A stretch of 64,000 bases of DNA, from the NCBI GenBank assembly GCA_023014485.1, contig JAJOZX010001073.1:50001-114000 (forward strand), in the 5' to 3' direction. The notes below the pieces were generated by a model. The model was not told the DNA's origin. It ran no database searches and saw nothing but the letters and a program-made list of their open reading frames with translations. A program made the translations under genes and the position numbers. This stretch comes from Bathynomus jamesi (taxonomy: Eukaryota > Arthropoda > Malacostraca > Isopoda > Cirolanidae). This document shows positions 22,799-33,269 of this stretch, piece after piece; positions within the stretch are counted from its first letter, which is position 1; each line of letters starts with the position of its first letter.

Positions 22799-24564
22799 AT
22801 GAGAGATAGTAAACGCAATTTAGAGAGGAACTTAGCCAAAAATTGTAAAGGATATCCCAAAAAGTTCTTTAGTCATTTCAACTTGAAAAGTAAACCTAAT
22901 AAAAAAATTGGACCCCTTCATGCTGATGACAAAATTATTGAAGAAGATTCTGAAATTACTGAGGAGTTAAATAGATATTTCTGCTCAGTATTTACAAAGG
23001 AAAATGTAAATACAATTCCAGATTTTACACTGATAACACAAGAGAGAGAGATAAATCATATAAATATTGAGGAAGTGGATATTTTGAGAGCAATTGACAG
23101 GCTAAACATAGATTTGTCACCAGGACCTGATGAAATTTATCCTATAGTAGTAAAGGAAGCAAAATATAACATAGCCCAAGCACTTAAAATACTTTTCAAC
23201 CTTTCATTGATTAACAGCGAAGTTCCAGAGGACTGGAAAACAGCAAATGTGGTCCCACTTTTCAAAAAAAGGAAACAAAAACTTAACTAAAAACTATAGA
23301 CCAATTAGTTTAACTTTTATTTGCAAATTACTTGAAAGTGTCATTAGAGACAAATTATAATATTCTTAGAAGATGAAGGATTAATTAGTAATAGCCAATA
23401 TGGCTTTCGAAATGGCAGGTCATGTTTGACAAACTTAATTGAGTTTTATGATAGTATGTTGAAGCATCTGGATAATAAAGAATCCGTAGATATTGTGTAC
23501 TTAGATTTTGCCAAAGCTTTTGATACAGTTCCTCATAAGCGATTGCTTGTTAAAGTAGAGCTCATGGAATAAAAGGCACAGTAGCAAATTGGATTGAAGA
23601 ATGGCTTAGAGAAAAAGAACAGAGTCCGTTAAATGGAACTAGTTCTACATGGAGCCCTGTTCTGAGTGGAGTCCCACAGGGGTCAGTAATTGGATCTCTA
23701 CTTTTTATTATTTATATTAATGACTTGGAAAAGGGTCTAACTAGTAAAACTTCAACATTTGCAGAGGATACAAAATTGGGACAAAATGCAAGATCTTTAA
23801 CAGGTGCCATGAAAATGCAAAAGGACATTGATAGAGTAATTGCTTGGGCAGATAGATGGGAGATGAAATTTAATGTGGAAAAGTGTAAAGTTATGCATAT
23901 TGGTCATAACAATCCAGAATTTGAGTATAACACGGATGAAAGCTGGATAAATAAAGCAAAAAAGGAGAGTGATTTGGATGTCATTGTGAATCATGATCTT
24001 AGACCTACAAATCATTGTATTGAAATTAGAAATAAGGCTAATGCTAGATTGAACCTGATGCAAAAACATATAGAATATAAACCACCAGAAATTATAAGTA
24101 GGCTCTATACTTCATATGTGAGGCCTCTTCTTGAGTATTGCATTCAGTTCAGTAGTCCTTATTTAGAGCAAGACAAAGACAAACTAGAAAAAGTACAAAA
24201 GAAAGCCACAAGGATGATACCATGCCTTAGACACCTTAGTTACAAAGAGAGATTGGAGCACCTAAACATGTTTTCCCTAAAGCGAAGAAGGTTACGAGGT
24301 GATATGATAGAAGTATATAAAATAATAAATGAGTTAGATAATATAGACTTCCACTCTCTTTTTACAAAGGATCACAATGATAGGACAAGAAGCCATAGCC
24401 TTAAGCTTTTTCAGCAAAGATGTAAATCACAGTTAGCACAACATAGTTTTTCAAATAGAGTAGTAAAATTCTGGAATAGCTTAGATGAAGTTGTGAGTTC
24501 CCATACTTTGGAGACTTCTAAGAATAAACTAGATAAATTAATGACTGAAAGAGGTATCTGGTAA
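22799..24564 (+). pseudogene. LINE-E reverse transcriptase, frameshifted
   Basis: The frame 22799-23290 contains GYPKKFFSHFNLKSK and LSPGPDEIYPIVVKEA (RT block 0/1), then WKTANVVPLFKK. A shift leads through SQYGFRNGRSCLTNL and VDIVYLDFAKAFDTVPH (catalytic Asp, block A), then SGVPQGSVIGSLLF. The frame 23725-24564 carries FAEDTKLGQN, where the usual FADD is FAED, and the long C-terminal region VRPLLEYCIQF and KVQKKATRMIPCL. The catalytic substitution plus the shifts indicate a dead copy. Confidence 0.88.
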
Positions 24565-24917
24565 TGGCGTTTTGCTGGAACTGGTAATGGTGAGGAGAAG
24601 AGGTTTGTGAACCCCTCCCACATATATATATGAAGGAATAGGAGGAATAGGAGGACGAAAAGATGGTACATGTTTATTTACAGACGTTTCGGAAAGATTC
24701 AATTTCCATCCAGGGGCGTACCTAAAGTATTTGGCACCCGGGGCGGATCCTTCCTTTGGCACCTCCCCATAAATAATTTTAAAATTTAAACACACAGAAA
24801 AATATATTATGTTTGCAAGTAGATTTTTAAACAATACAGTACTGTCATAAGCAAATTGGAAATAAGATAAATGCAGGACATTCAAAATTCAGTGAACAGG
24901 TAATACTGCATTTTATT

Positions 24918-25465
24918 TTATACAAAAAACACAGGAAATCCAGTCTCAACGCTCAGCCTACTCTTCAAAGGTAAATAGAGAGGATTCAGTCTCTGCTTTC
25001 GAGCCTTAATTTCTGCAAATTGATCAATGACCTCATCAAAATTCACCTTCTGCATATTCATGTTCAATTGAAAGTAAAGCCAGATTTGTCAATCTTGTCT
25101 GACTCATGGTTGAGCGAAAGAAATTTTTATCAATTTCAATTTGGAAAAACTTCTTTCACATGAAGCAATAGACACACAGACAGTCAAAAAGAATCTCAAA
25201 CACAGTGACAAGCTTGGCAAAGATTCACAAAAATCCCATTTCACAATAAACTCCAGAAACTGCAATGCTGTCCATTTCTTGCCTCTTCAACGCTGATTTT
25301 GGCAGCTTCCAAATGCCTCCGAAGTCGTCCAATTTTCACACTGATATCTTCATCAGCGATTTCATCGAAAATCTGAGTCAAATTTGGAATATATTTCCGA
25401 AGTTCTTCTGTTACAACAACCAAAGTGTTTGGCTGAATAACAGCGAAGATTGACAGAATTTGATT
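24918..25465 (-). pseudogene. hAT transposase C-terminal remnant (ZMYM1-like type)
   Basis: The upper frame (25423-25241) reads ELRKYIPNLTQIFDEIADED and KIGRLRRHLEAAKISVEEAR. The lower part reads FFRSTMSQTRLTNLALLSIE and QRLNPLYLPLKSRL before the stop at 24918. FxxSxxxxxRLxxLALLSIE is the hAT dimerisation (hATC) pattern of transposases related to ZMYM1 and P52rIPK proteins. Frameshifts divide it, and the catalytic N-terminal half is absent. Confidence 0.75.
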
Positions 25466-25583
25466 TGAATTGTCTGTGATTTTTTTTTTTTTTTTTTTGG
25501 TGGGGGAGGGGGGGGTAAGTTAAACACGAATCCTAAAAAAGCAGAAAACTATGAGCATTACTCACAAATAACTAGACCACTGA

Positions 25584-26610
25584 CACGATGGATGATAGGG
25601 AATATGCCGTTCAGTTTTGGTGCCCGTACTTGCGTGAGGATATTGATAGGTTAGAAAGGGTTCAGCGTCGTGCCACGAAACTTATTCCGTCATTGCGCAA
25701 TAAGCCTTATGAAGATAGGATTAAAGAGTTAGACCTGTATTCACTCGAAACTAGAAGATTAAGGGGGGAGCTTACTGAAGTTTTCAAAATCGTTAATAAC
25801 ATCGATAACGTAAATTTTGACAAATTGTTCACTTTCGATAATAGTAATACTCGCAATAACGGATTTAAGTTGCGTGGCAGATATTTCATTACTAATATCG
25901 CTAAAAACTTCTTTACGTTTAAAGTAATTGATAAATGGAATAATCTTCCGCGTCAGTCGTTCATTCTACCAGCGTTAATATGTTTAAGAACCGTCTTGAC
26001 AGACATTTTAAAAGTATTAACGTTGTTTAATAAAAAAACAAAGTTAGCAACAGGAGCTCTGGTGGTGGGCTGGAGGATGAGTCTGTTGACGATGAATGCC
26101 AGCTTGTGACATGCCAGCGTGTGATGCCAGCAATAAAATTATTAAAAAAAAAAAAAAAGTTAGACTAACACGAACGTAGATGTAGCTCGTAGCGTAAACT
26201 AACCACTTTTTGTTTAACTTTTACTTTTTTTTTTTCTTATCCCCCTTACTTGCATGTCTGTAACTCTCTTCTTGCATGTTTGTAGTTTGCATGGTATGAC
26301 TGTGAGTTAAGACTATGTTTGCATGGTTTGTAAGCGTTCTTATTTTACTTCTTTTCATCTTTCACCCTCTCCTATTCTCTCCGACTTTTCTGACTTGTCG
26401 GCAGTGGCCGGCGGATGATGATGGTGAGTCTTTTTTCTCTTTTTCTGAATGAAAGTTAACCCACGAATGATAGGTGTTGCTCCTTACTTAACCCCTATTC
26501 TCTTCTATTCTCTTAACCCCCTACTCTTCTCTCTCGGGCTAACCTTAGAGTGGATCTAGGGTCTTTGTTAGCCTTAGCTTCTGTAGATCTGTAGATCTAG
26601 TAAATAAAGA
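25584..26610 (+). mobile_element. CR1-like LINE, family A, copy 2 (truncated, internally deleted)
   Basis: Second copy of the element at 1-2050, on the plus strand, nested in hAT 1. It begins at ACACGATGGATGATAGGG, jumps directly to ATATGCCGTTCAGTTTTGG, and then runs collinear with copy 1 through its 3' UTR. The tail (GAGTGGATCTAGGGTCTTTG at about 26553, then AGATCTAGTAAATAAAG) defines the 3' end. About 220 bp present in copy 1 are missing at the jump. Confidence 0.88.
25588..26109 (+). pseudogene. LINE-A ORF2 C-terminal region
   Basis: The 173-codon frame begins MDDREYAVQFWCPYLRED, fusing two distant parts of the ORF2 C-terminus. RVQRRATKLIPSLRNK and LRGRYFITNIAKNFFTF are nearly identical to copy 1. 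A frameshift near 25950 changes the last residues after WNNLP. No RT catalytic motif is present. Confidence 0.85.
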
Positions 26611-27240
26611 AGTAAAAAAATTATTACAGCAGAAAAGGTTCAAACAAGTGGTTCTCAAACTTTTTCCAACCAGATACCCATTGAGTTAGCAGATTATCAA
26701 CCCAGACAAGCAGAGACAATTAATTATCAATTCATATTAATTATCATTTATTAATTATCATTTATAAACACTTAAACATCACTATGATACCACATTGTCA
26801 AAAATTACTGGACACTGGTATAAGTACCATGATATTGTTATAAACACCAGCACTTTATGCTTTATTATAATTATTTAATGAAACATACCTCATGTATGTG
26901 GACTCCATTTGTGGAGTCACAGTGTCAAGTGAACAAGACTTGGAATGTCAGTTGCAGCCAGCTGGCTATGCTCAACAAACTGATGACTAAAACGTCAACA
27001 AACGTTCGCCTTTCGACGTAATTTTTATCAAATATTTAATTTTTCGTTTGTAAATTTTGTATTGCCAATAAAAATAAAAATTTATTTTATAGTGGAAATT
27101 AACATTAAGCTGTTGTAATAGTTTGAACATTTTTAATTTTTTTTCTTTCTTTGGCGAATTTTTCATTTGGTTTGAAAACTTGTACTGGTATTTCAACTCT
27201 CCCGATGGCACCCCCCTCCTGGCTGTCACCCGGGGCGGAC
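26611..27240. other. Internal hAT 1 sequence without coding signal
   Basis: This is hAT 1 interior between the LINE-A insertion and its right end. Short frames have no conserved motifs. Confidence 0.5.
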
Positions 27241-27648
27241 CTCCACCTTCGCACCCCCCCTTAGTACGCCACTGTTTCCATCATCAGTGCTAAAAAGTTT
27301 AAAATCAAATAAAAATAAGTAAATATAATGAACAAAAGCATACAATATATTAAAATGAACATGCGAAAATTAGCGATAATTAGCGAGAATTAATAATGTA
27401 CTGTAATTACAGTATGCATTACATTAAAATCAAAGATGAAATGATATAAAGTATAGAAGTGTGGACATTAAGCAAAATATAAAATAGTTAAAAAAATTAT
27501 TCGAAATTGAAGAGGGTCTTACCAAATTGTTAACGTAGTGAGGGACTCACTGTACAGAGGATTGGGAATGGTTGCTTCTTGGAAAAATCCATATTGGAAA
27601 GGATGGAGCCAAGCGGAGTGATGGTGGATTTCTTTTCAGTATGAGAGT

Positions 27649-27954
27649 TTATTTGGCGATGTTTAGGTTGAAAGCGGAACTGTAATCGTTGACGGTTGGT
27701 TGAATACTGAGTATATAAAGGGACTCAAGAATATGGATGTCGATTAGGTGGTTGGCTGAATTAACAATTTTGAAATTAGAGGAAAGTAGCGGGTGGTTGT
27801 GAAGGTGGCAATGATCCCTTATTGCTGATTTGGAGGGTTTGTTCAAGGGCTGCGAAGTTCTGGTAGAAATACCACGATGCTCGTCCACTCTTGTTTGATA
27901 TTGGCAAATGGTACTGCCAATATAGTTCGCTTTACAGCGAACACAATTAAAAGC
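27649..27954 (-). pseudogene. GIY-YIG endonuclease domain of the Penelope-like element
   Basis: On the minus strand the frame reads NCVRCKANYIGSTICQYQTR then VDEHRGISTRTSQPLNKPSK, SAIRDHCHLHNHP and LESLYILSIQPTVND. NYIGST with Arg and His at the following positions and the CxxC before it match the GIY-YIG domain of Penelope-like elements, which nicks target DNA. It is separated from the RT by frameshifts near 28000-28370. Confidence 0.85.
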
Positions 27955-28369
27955 ATAGATAGTGGACGAAGCAAGTGGCTGGGGTGTGTTTTCTTTATGG
28001 TTAAGGTATGATTTGATACTATTATTGTTAGTGAAGACAAAATAAAATTTAATTTGGGGATAGAGCGGGGTGAGTAGGAGACGGAGTTCTGAAAGTAATT
28101 TGTACTATTAAGAAAGTTTCTGGTTAAAGATTGTAACAGATGTTTTGGGAAGGAGTTGTTAATGCTGAAATTATGAATGAATTCTATTTCGTGGTGGAAA
28201 GATAAGTACGAAGAGCAGAGATGATAGGCGCGGTGGATTAAAATTTTGATACTGTTTATTTTATATAGCGAAGGGGTGTGGCTTAGGTAATTAGTATCTA
28301 GGCCTATGTACGTAGGTTTTCGATATATGGAGGTGCTGAATTTGTTGTTTTGTTTTGTTATTGTAATAT

Positions 28370-29174
28370 CTAGGAAGGGTAGGATGTTATTGGATTCATC
28401 TTCTTTGGTGAACTTAATGTTTTTGTGTTGGGAATTAAGGTAGTCAAGAAAAAGGGGGCGTGGTTGGCATTGTGAAAAAGGAGAAAGGTGTCATCAACGT
28501 ATCTTTTATATAGATGTGGCTTGTAATGGGTGGGGCAATGGAGTAGCCAGTTATTTTCATGATGGCTGAGGAAAATGCTGGCTAAAGTGGCACTTAAGGG
28601 GGATCCCATAGCTAGTGAGTCGGTTTGTTGATAAAGTTGTTGGTTAAAAAAGAAATAGGTGTCTGAAGCGGCAAGCGTAAGCAGTTTGGTAAATTCTTGG
28701 TTTGTTAAATTCAGAACTGTGTTCGGATTGTTGGCGAAAAGGCTATTAATACAGATATCGATGGCTTCTTTAATTGGAACGTTGGTGTAGAGAGATACTA
28801 TGTCGAAACTATGCATGTGGAGGTTGAGTTATTTATGGTCAATATTTCTTTAGCGATTCGTAGGAGTTGGTGACAGAATATTCGTTTTGGGTTAGGGGGG
28901 TTAAAGTGGGAATTAGGAATTTTGCCAGTTTGTAAATGTGGGTGGTGTAAGCCGAAAGGATGGGTCTAATGGGTAAGCATCTTGGGTTAGGGGATACTTT
29001 GTCTTTATACCCCCCATTTAATGATATTTCTCTACCGAGCGGTGCCCCCCATAGCACTGTGATGTATGAAAGACTCAGTATGGTCACTTGCCTCATAGAC
29101 ACCTTTAAATGAGAGACCCTGAATGGGTGTTCATTCAAATACTCTATACAGTCTTTACAGTCCCACCTACTCAT
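28370..29174 (-). pseudogene. Penelope-like RT, frameshifted
   Basis: The upper frame (29174-28839) ends RPILSAYTTHIYKLAKFLIP, and the lower frame (28816-28370) holds HSFDIVSLYTNVPIKEAIDI (RT block with catalytic Asp), TDSLAMGSPLSATLASIF and YKRYVDDTFLLF (YVDD catalytic box). These are hallmark Penelope RT motifs, distinct from the LINE FADD enzymes in this window. A frameshift lies between 28816 and 28839 and another follows 28400. Its first 60 codons overlap the repeat also found at 39070-39290. Confidence 0.88.
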
Positions 29175-29499
29175 TTTATCTTAATTGTAGAGCTTGTATT
29201 ATTCAGGTTATATGTACATAGCTATATACATATAGTCATATGAGAACGTAGACAACTTGATCCTTCGGGTCTGCAAAACTATTGTAAGGTACTGTGTATA
29301 TATATGTAGTAGACAAGCAGTGACTAAGATCCTCTAGAGCCATGTAAAACATCTTGAGATGAGATAATCATATGTTGTTTAAAATTAGTACGGTAGTGGT
29401 AACGAAGAATGATCCACAGGTTCAAAAGATTTAAAGTTAATGTACACTTGTACAGCTAGTAGATGTGTGACAATCTGCAATTTGCAGAGATCAATTATA
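29175..29499 (-). other. Probable 5' terminal region of the Penelope-like element
   Basis: It lies upstream of the RT and contains TTGATCCTTCGGGTCTGC and GATCCTCTAGAGCC phrases reminiscent of the Penelope terminal fragments at 10906 and 38517, but diverged. No ORF is supported. Confidence 0.4.
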
Positions 29500-30345
29500 T
29501 CTTAATTTTGCATGTAACTGTATTTGTGGTTTGTTTATATTAACAGTGGAGCCACCCAGATGGGCCGAAGGGCCACTTGTGTGCCCACTTTACCATGTTT
29601 TACCTTTTTTTTTTACCATGTACGCTATTTACAATCTATTTACATTTAAAATCTTGCAAAATGTCAATCTCAAGTCAGTTAATTAGCATACAATAATTTA
29701 CTACTACAAAGTAGCTAAGAATATACACTATTTACAATCTACAAACTTTCATTCATGAAAGTATCCAAATTTTTCTTAAAATTAACTAATGAGCTACTGT
29801 TTACTACATCATATGGCAAGTCAATCCAAAAATCTACCACTCTATGATCGAACGAAAAAGTATTTACATACATTAAGTCTACAAGTTTGTTTTCTAATTT
29901 TTTTATTATGCCCACAAGTTATCCCATCAGCCTCTAGCAAGAAAAAATTGTGTACATCTAACTTATCCAAACCTGAAAACATTTTGAACATCTATATCAT
30001 ATCTCCCCTCTTACAGTGTGTCTCAAAAATAAACATACCCAGCAACATTAATCTCTTTGTATTCCAATCTTCTTAGGGTAGAGATAAGCTTGGTTGCCCT
30101 ATATTGCACACTTTCAAGCATATCAATATCATGTCTAAGGTGAGGGAACCAGGCTTGAATGCAGTATGCTAAATGAGGCCTAACATAAGAATTAACTATA
30201 TAATTTCTGAATGACTTCCTTACTCTCTTGTAACTAACATTCTTCTTACTAATACCTAACATTTTATTTGCTTTATTCCTAGCCTCTAAGCACTGCTTAG
30301 AAAATTTTAGATCACTACTAACTTTAATACCAAAATCTTTTTCCT
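29500..30345 (-). mobile_element. CR1-like LINE, family D, 3' part
   Basis: A minus-strand LINE containing the ORF2 C-terminus and a 3' UTR with GGCCCTTCGGCCCATCTGGG, a tail motif common in CR1 elements. It is 5' truncated near 30345, where the LINE-B 5' region begins. Confidence 0.75.
30023..30345 (-). pseudogene. LINE-D ORF2 C-terminal fragment
   Basis: MLGISKKNVSYKRVRKSFRN then VNSYVRPHLAYCIQAWFPHL and SVQYRATKLISTLRRLEYK are the CR1-type ORF2 C-terminal region. Downstream coding sequence continues in other frames toward 29750 (a Trp-rich end corresponding to VDFWIDLP near 29800). The RT core is absent. Confidence 0.75.
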
Positions 30346-30991
30346 GTCAAACATCCTCTAACCAATTCTCTTGCATCTCCTAGAGAAATAATCAGTCTTT
30401 CCTCGGAAGTGATCAGTCTTTCCTTGTGAACAGACGTGTTTTATCGAGTGTCCAGTGTTACCAATTGAATAAGTGATTTTCGTTGAAGTGTCTTTAAAAA
30501 ATAGTGTTTGGTGCATTCTTAACTAAATTACTTCGTGTTACTAATCAGTCACTAATGAATATATTTCATTTATTGACTTTATTCATTACTATATTATTTG
30601 ATTAAACCTAGTGCACGTGGCTTGCCTTGTTTATTTTCCGAATCTATTAGAAAACGAGGTTTAATAAGGTTGATTTTGCCTTGCTACAGGGATCATCAAG
30701 TAGGGTGTGGTCACACTCCATGGGAAAAGGAAAAAAGGAAAGAAAAAAGTCAGTCGAATAGCGGACAGATAAGTTTTATTAATACTTTTTCTTTTACAGA
30801 GCCTTCGTCGGTAGCTTAATTAAGTATATATTCATTTAGTATAAATTTGTGTTACAAGAACCTGTTTCTGCGTTTCAAGAACATTTTTGCGGGCTTGCGT
30901 AGGTGACGGCATAATAAGCACGCGGTAGACCTACATTGTAATTTATTAATTTCCAAACGCTCATTTTTTTTTTTTTTTATTAATTAATAGC

Positions 30992-32262
30992 ATGGCACCC
31001 CCGTCAAGTACTTGCAGTCGCTGTGAAGGGAAATTTGCCGCTTACACGTTTACTTTGGCTAATAATAAAGAACAGTCAGTTTGCAGGTGGTGCTCAAGCA
31101 TGGAAGTGCTGAGGAATGAGTTAGAACACGAGAGGGAGGCCAGAGTGAGGCTTGAAGAAAGGGTGATGCTCCTGATGGCAAAATTAGAATCCCTTGAGAC
31201 TTCAGTTACGACCCCTCCTGCCTCAATTTCTACTAATCTATATATTATAATAAGAGAGCTGTCCGTCTGTCTGTCCGTCACTTTCAGAAATTGTGAGAAA
31301 AAATTGTGAGAAAAAAATTCAGAAATTGTATTACGGGCGGCAATGTGAAGCTCAAGATTTTCATGACTGTGTTCTTTTCTGTAGTTTAGCAATGGGGGAA
31401 GGGTGGGGGTGGGGGTAATGGGGGATGGGTGGGGTAATGGGGAGGGGTGGGGGTAATGGGGGAGGGGGTTAGCCTTCAAGTTGCATGAATGGGGGTGAGG
31501 AGGTTTTGGGAGATACCAGATTCAGAAATGTTGACACAATGTGAAGCTCAAAATTTTCACGGCTGGGTTCTTTTTTTGTAGTTTAGCCTGTCTAACCGTC
31601 AGCGAAGCGGCGGGAACTGTACTAGTAATATAAATAGTACTAATAGCCCTCTCTCTTCCCCTAGTTCTCAACCCTTCGTTCAAGTGCGTAATGGAGCCCC
31701 ATTGAGAAAACCTAAGACTTGTCTACCAGTAATAACAAACAATAAGTTTTCTGTTTTAGGTTTCGAAGATGCTGATGAACCGAAAATACGACTCGTTGGC
31801 GATTCCATTGTTCGAGGGCAGCTCGAGGAATTCTGTGGGAGAAACCATCGTCGTAGGCGCCGTTGCTGCTACCCTGGTGCAAGGGTGGAGGATATAACTA
31901 ATAGTGTTGACCATTTTACAGACGGAACCTCTGATGACACAACGTATGTTATTCACGTCGGTACTAATAACGTTTTAAATTCTGGATCGGAAGAGCTGCT
32001 GGCCAGGTACAGGGACTTACTAGAGCGACTAAAGGAAAAAACTAATAAGATTGTTTTAACAGGTATACTTCCTCGAATTATCCAACGTAGCAATTTCTAC
32101 AGCAAGGCGACCTATATCAACAATAACCTAAAGTCTCTTTGCCAACAGGAAGGAGTGCATTTTGCGAATTTTTAACAGTTTCTATGGCAGGAGGGACTTG
32201 TTCCTCGGAGATGGACTTCATCTTAATGACGTTGGAGCTGCGCGTTTAGAAAAACTTTCATA
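30992..32262 (+). pseudogene. LINE-B ORF1: Cys-rich N-terminus and SGNH esterase, split by a Helitron
   Basis: The ATG at 30992 starts MAPPSSTCSRCEGKFAAYTF and SVCRWCSSME (two CxxC pairs), then a coiled coil rich in Glu/Arg (LRNELEHEREARVRLEERVM). After the Helitron the frame resumes near 31626 and reads IRLVGDSIVRGQ (block I, catalytic Ser), RCCYPGARVEDI (block II), VIHVGTNN (block III) and TGILPR. A shift near 32170 precedes FLGDGLHLNDVGAARL (block V, Asp and His). This is the zinc-finger plus esterase ORF1 of CR1 LINEs. All four esterase blocks are visible, so it was recently functional. Confidence 0.85.
31237..31625 (+). mobile_element. Short non-autonomous Helitron
   Basis: It begins TCTATATATTATAATAAGAG with GTCTGTCTGTCCGTC close behind, and ends GCGAAGCGGCGGGAACTGTA + CTAG. 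It lies between A and T, with no target duplication. These are the 5' TC, 3' CTAG and subterminal GC-rich hairpin features of Helitrons. It is 389 bp long, contains G-rich GGGGTGGGGGT repeats, and has no Rep/helicase. It interrupts the LINE-B ORF1. Confidence 0.8.
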
Positions 32263-32339
32263 ATACTCTCTTCTTTTCAGGCTGCCGTAACTCGAACGGT
32301 CCCTGCGTAATTTCCTCAAATTTCCCTTGCGGTCGCGAA

Positions 32340-33260
32340 GGTGTCGCAATTACAAACAATTTGAAGGTTCTATCCTTAAATGCTCGTAGCCTACGAAATA
32401 AAATAAATTATTTTTTTCTTTAATTGCTTGTAAAGACTATGATTTAATTGCGATAAATGGATCGTGGCTTAGCACTGAAACACGTGACTTTGTAGGGGAG
32501 TATCAAATTAGAGGTTATAGACTTTTTGTTAAAAACAGAATAGGTAGGTGAGGAGGCGGTGTTATGTTGTATATCAAAGATAATATTGCGAACGTTATAG
32601 CTATAAGTAAAGCACACAATTCCAGAACCGATAGATTCGACTATAGCAGAACTTAAATTGAACGATTTCAAACTTCTTGTTGCGGTTATATATAGACCCC
32701 CTAATCAAACAGCTGCTACGGACGAAGCGTTATATCGTGAACTAAAGAGAATAATAGGTAGTGAGTAGGCCTTAGTTATGGGTGACGTTAATTGCGCCAA
32801 CGTGAATTACGATACATTGCAGGGAGACGCGGAAGGTAATCGTTTAGTTAATTTTCTCGAGGATAGCTTTCTTATTCAAAAGGTTGGGGAATCTATGAGG
32901 TTGGACAATATTTTAGATTTAGTAATAACTACGGATGATAGGCTAGTCACGGATCTTCAAGTAATAGAACCGTTAAGCAATAGCGATCACAATATGGTAG
33001 AGTTTGTCCTCTCAGTAAGTCACTCGAAACCAGCTAACTCAACTAAAATTCCTAACTTCCAGCACGCATACTTTCGTAAATTTAGAAATGAATTGTCACA
33101 CGTCAATTGGGAAAACGTAATGGGGATCTGCAACGCAAAACCAATGTGGGAATCGTTTGAAACAGTATTTAGGACTATAAATGAGGAATGTCTACCGTAC
33201 AAGATTAAGCGTGCGAAAGTAAACAACAAACCCTTGTGATTTACTTCTAGAGTAGATATC
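32340..33260 (+). pseudogene. LINE-B ORF2 endonuclease, broken
   Basis: The N-terminal motif LKVLSLNARSLRNKIN lies near 32360. Stops and shifts follow to 32680, where VAVIYRPPNQTAATDEALYR begins, then ALVMGDVNCANVNYDTLQG (GDxN catalytic motif), LDLVITTDDRLV and PLSNSDHNMVEFVLSVS (SDH catalytic His). The linker TVFRTINEECLPYKIKRAK ends at a stop at 33239. The order and motifs match the APE-like endonuclease of CR1 LINEs. Confidence 0.85.
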
Positions 33261-33269
33261 ATAAAGAGT

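Larger units (their letters stand above)
21196..24600 (+). mobile_element. CR1-like LINE, family E
   Basis: ORF1 esterase end, ORF2 endonuclease and RT are present in order over 3.4 kb, followed by a short 3' UTR ending near a (AT)n-containing GAAGGAATAGGAGGAATAGG repeat. The 5' end is truncated within the ORF1 esterase. Several frameshifts make it inactive. The 3' end meets the terminus of the Penelope-like element at about 24612. Confidence 0.85.
24711..27274 (-). mobile_element. hAT transposon 1 with perfect 8-bp duplication
   Basis: The ends are CAGGGGCGTAC... and ...GTACGCCACTG; subterminal CACCCGGGGCGGA is also inverted. Perfect 8-bp target duplications TTTCCATC flank it (24703-24710 and 27275-27282). 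Its transposase is a minus-strand remnant at 24918-25465, and a LINE-A copy (25584-26610) sits inside. The host sequence is the Penelope-like 3' region. Confidence 0.9.
24612..29174 (-). mobile_element. Penelope-like element, interrupted by a hAT
   Basis: Minus-strand retroelement with an RT (29174-28370) and a C-terminal GIY-YIG endonuclease (about 27954-27649), the domain order of canonical Penelope-like elements. The non-coding 3' part runs to 27283, is cut by a hAT (24711-27274), and resumes at 24702-24612 next to LINE-E. Removing the hAT and one copy of its 8-bp duplication restores a continuous sequence. Multiple frameshifts are present. The 3' limit is approximate. Confidence 0.85.

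Noticed and set aside
26987..27229. 80-codon minus-strand frame near the hAT 1 right end
   Set aside because: Lysine-rich and AT-driven, with no similarity to hAT or other proteins.
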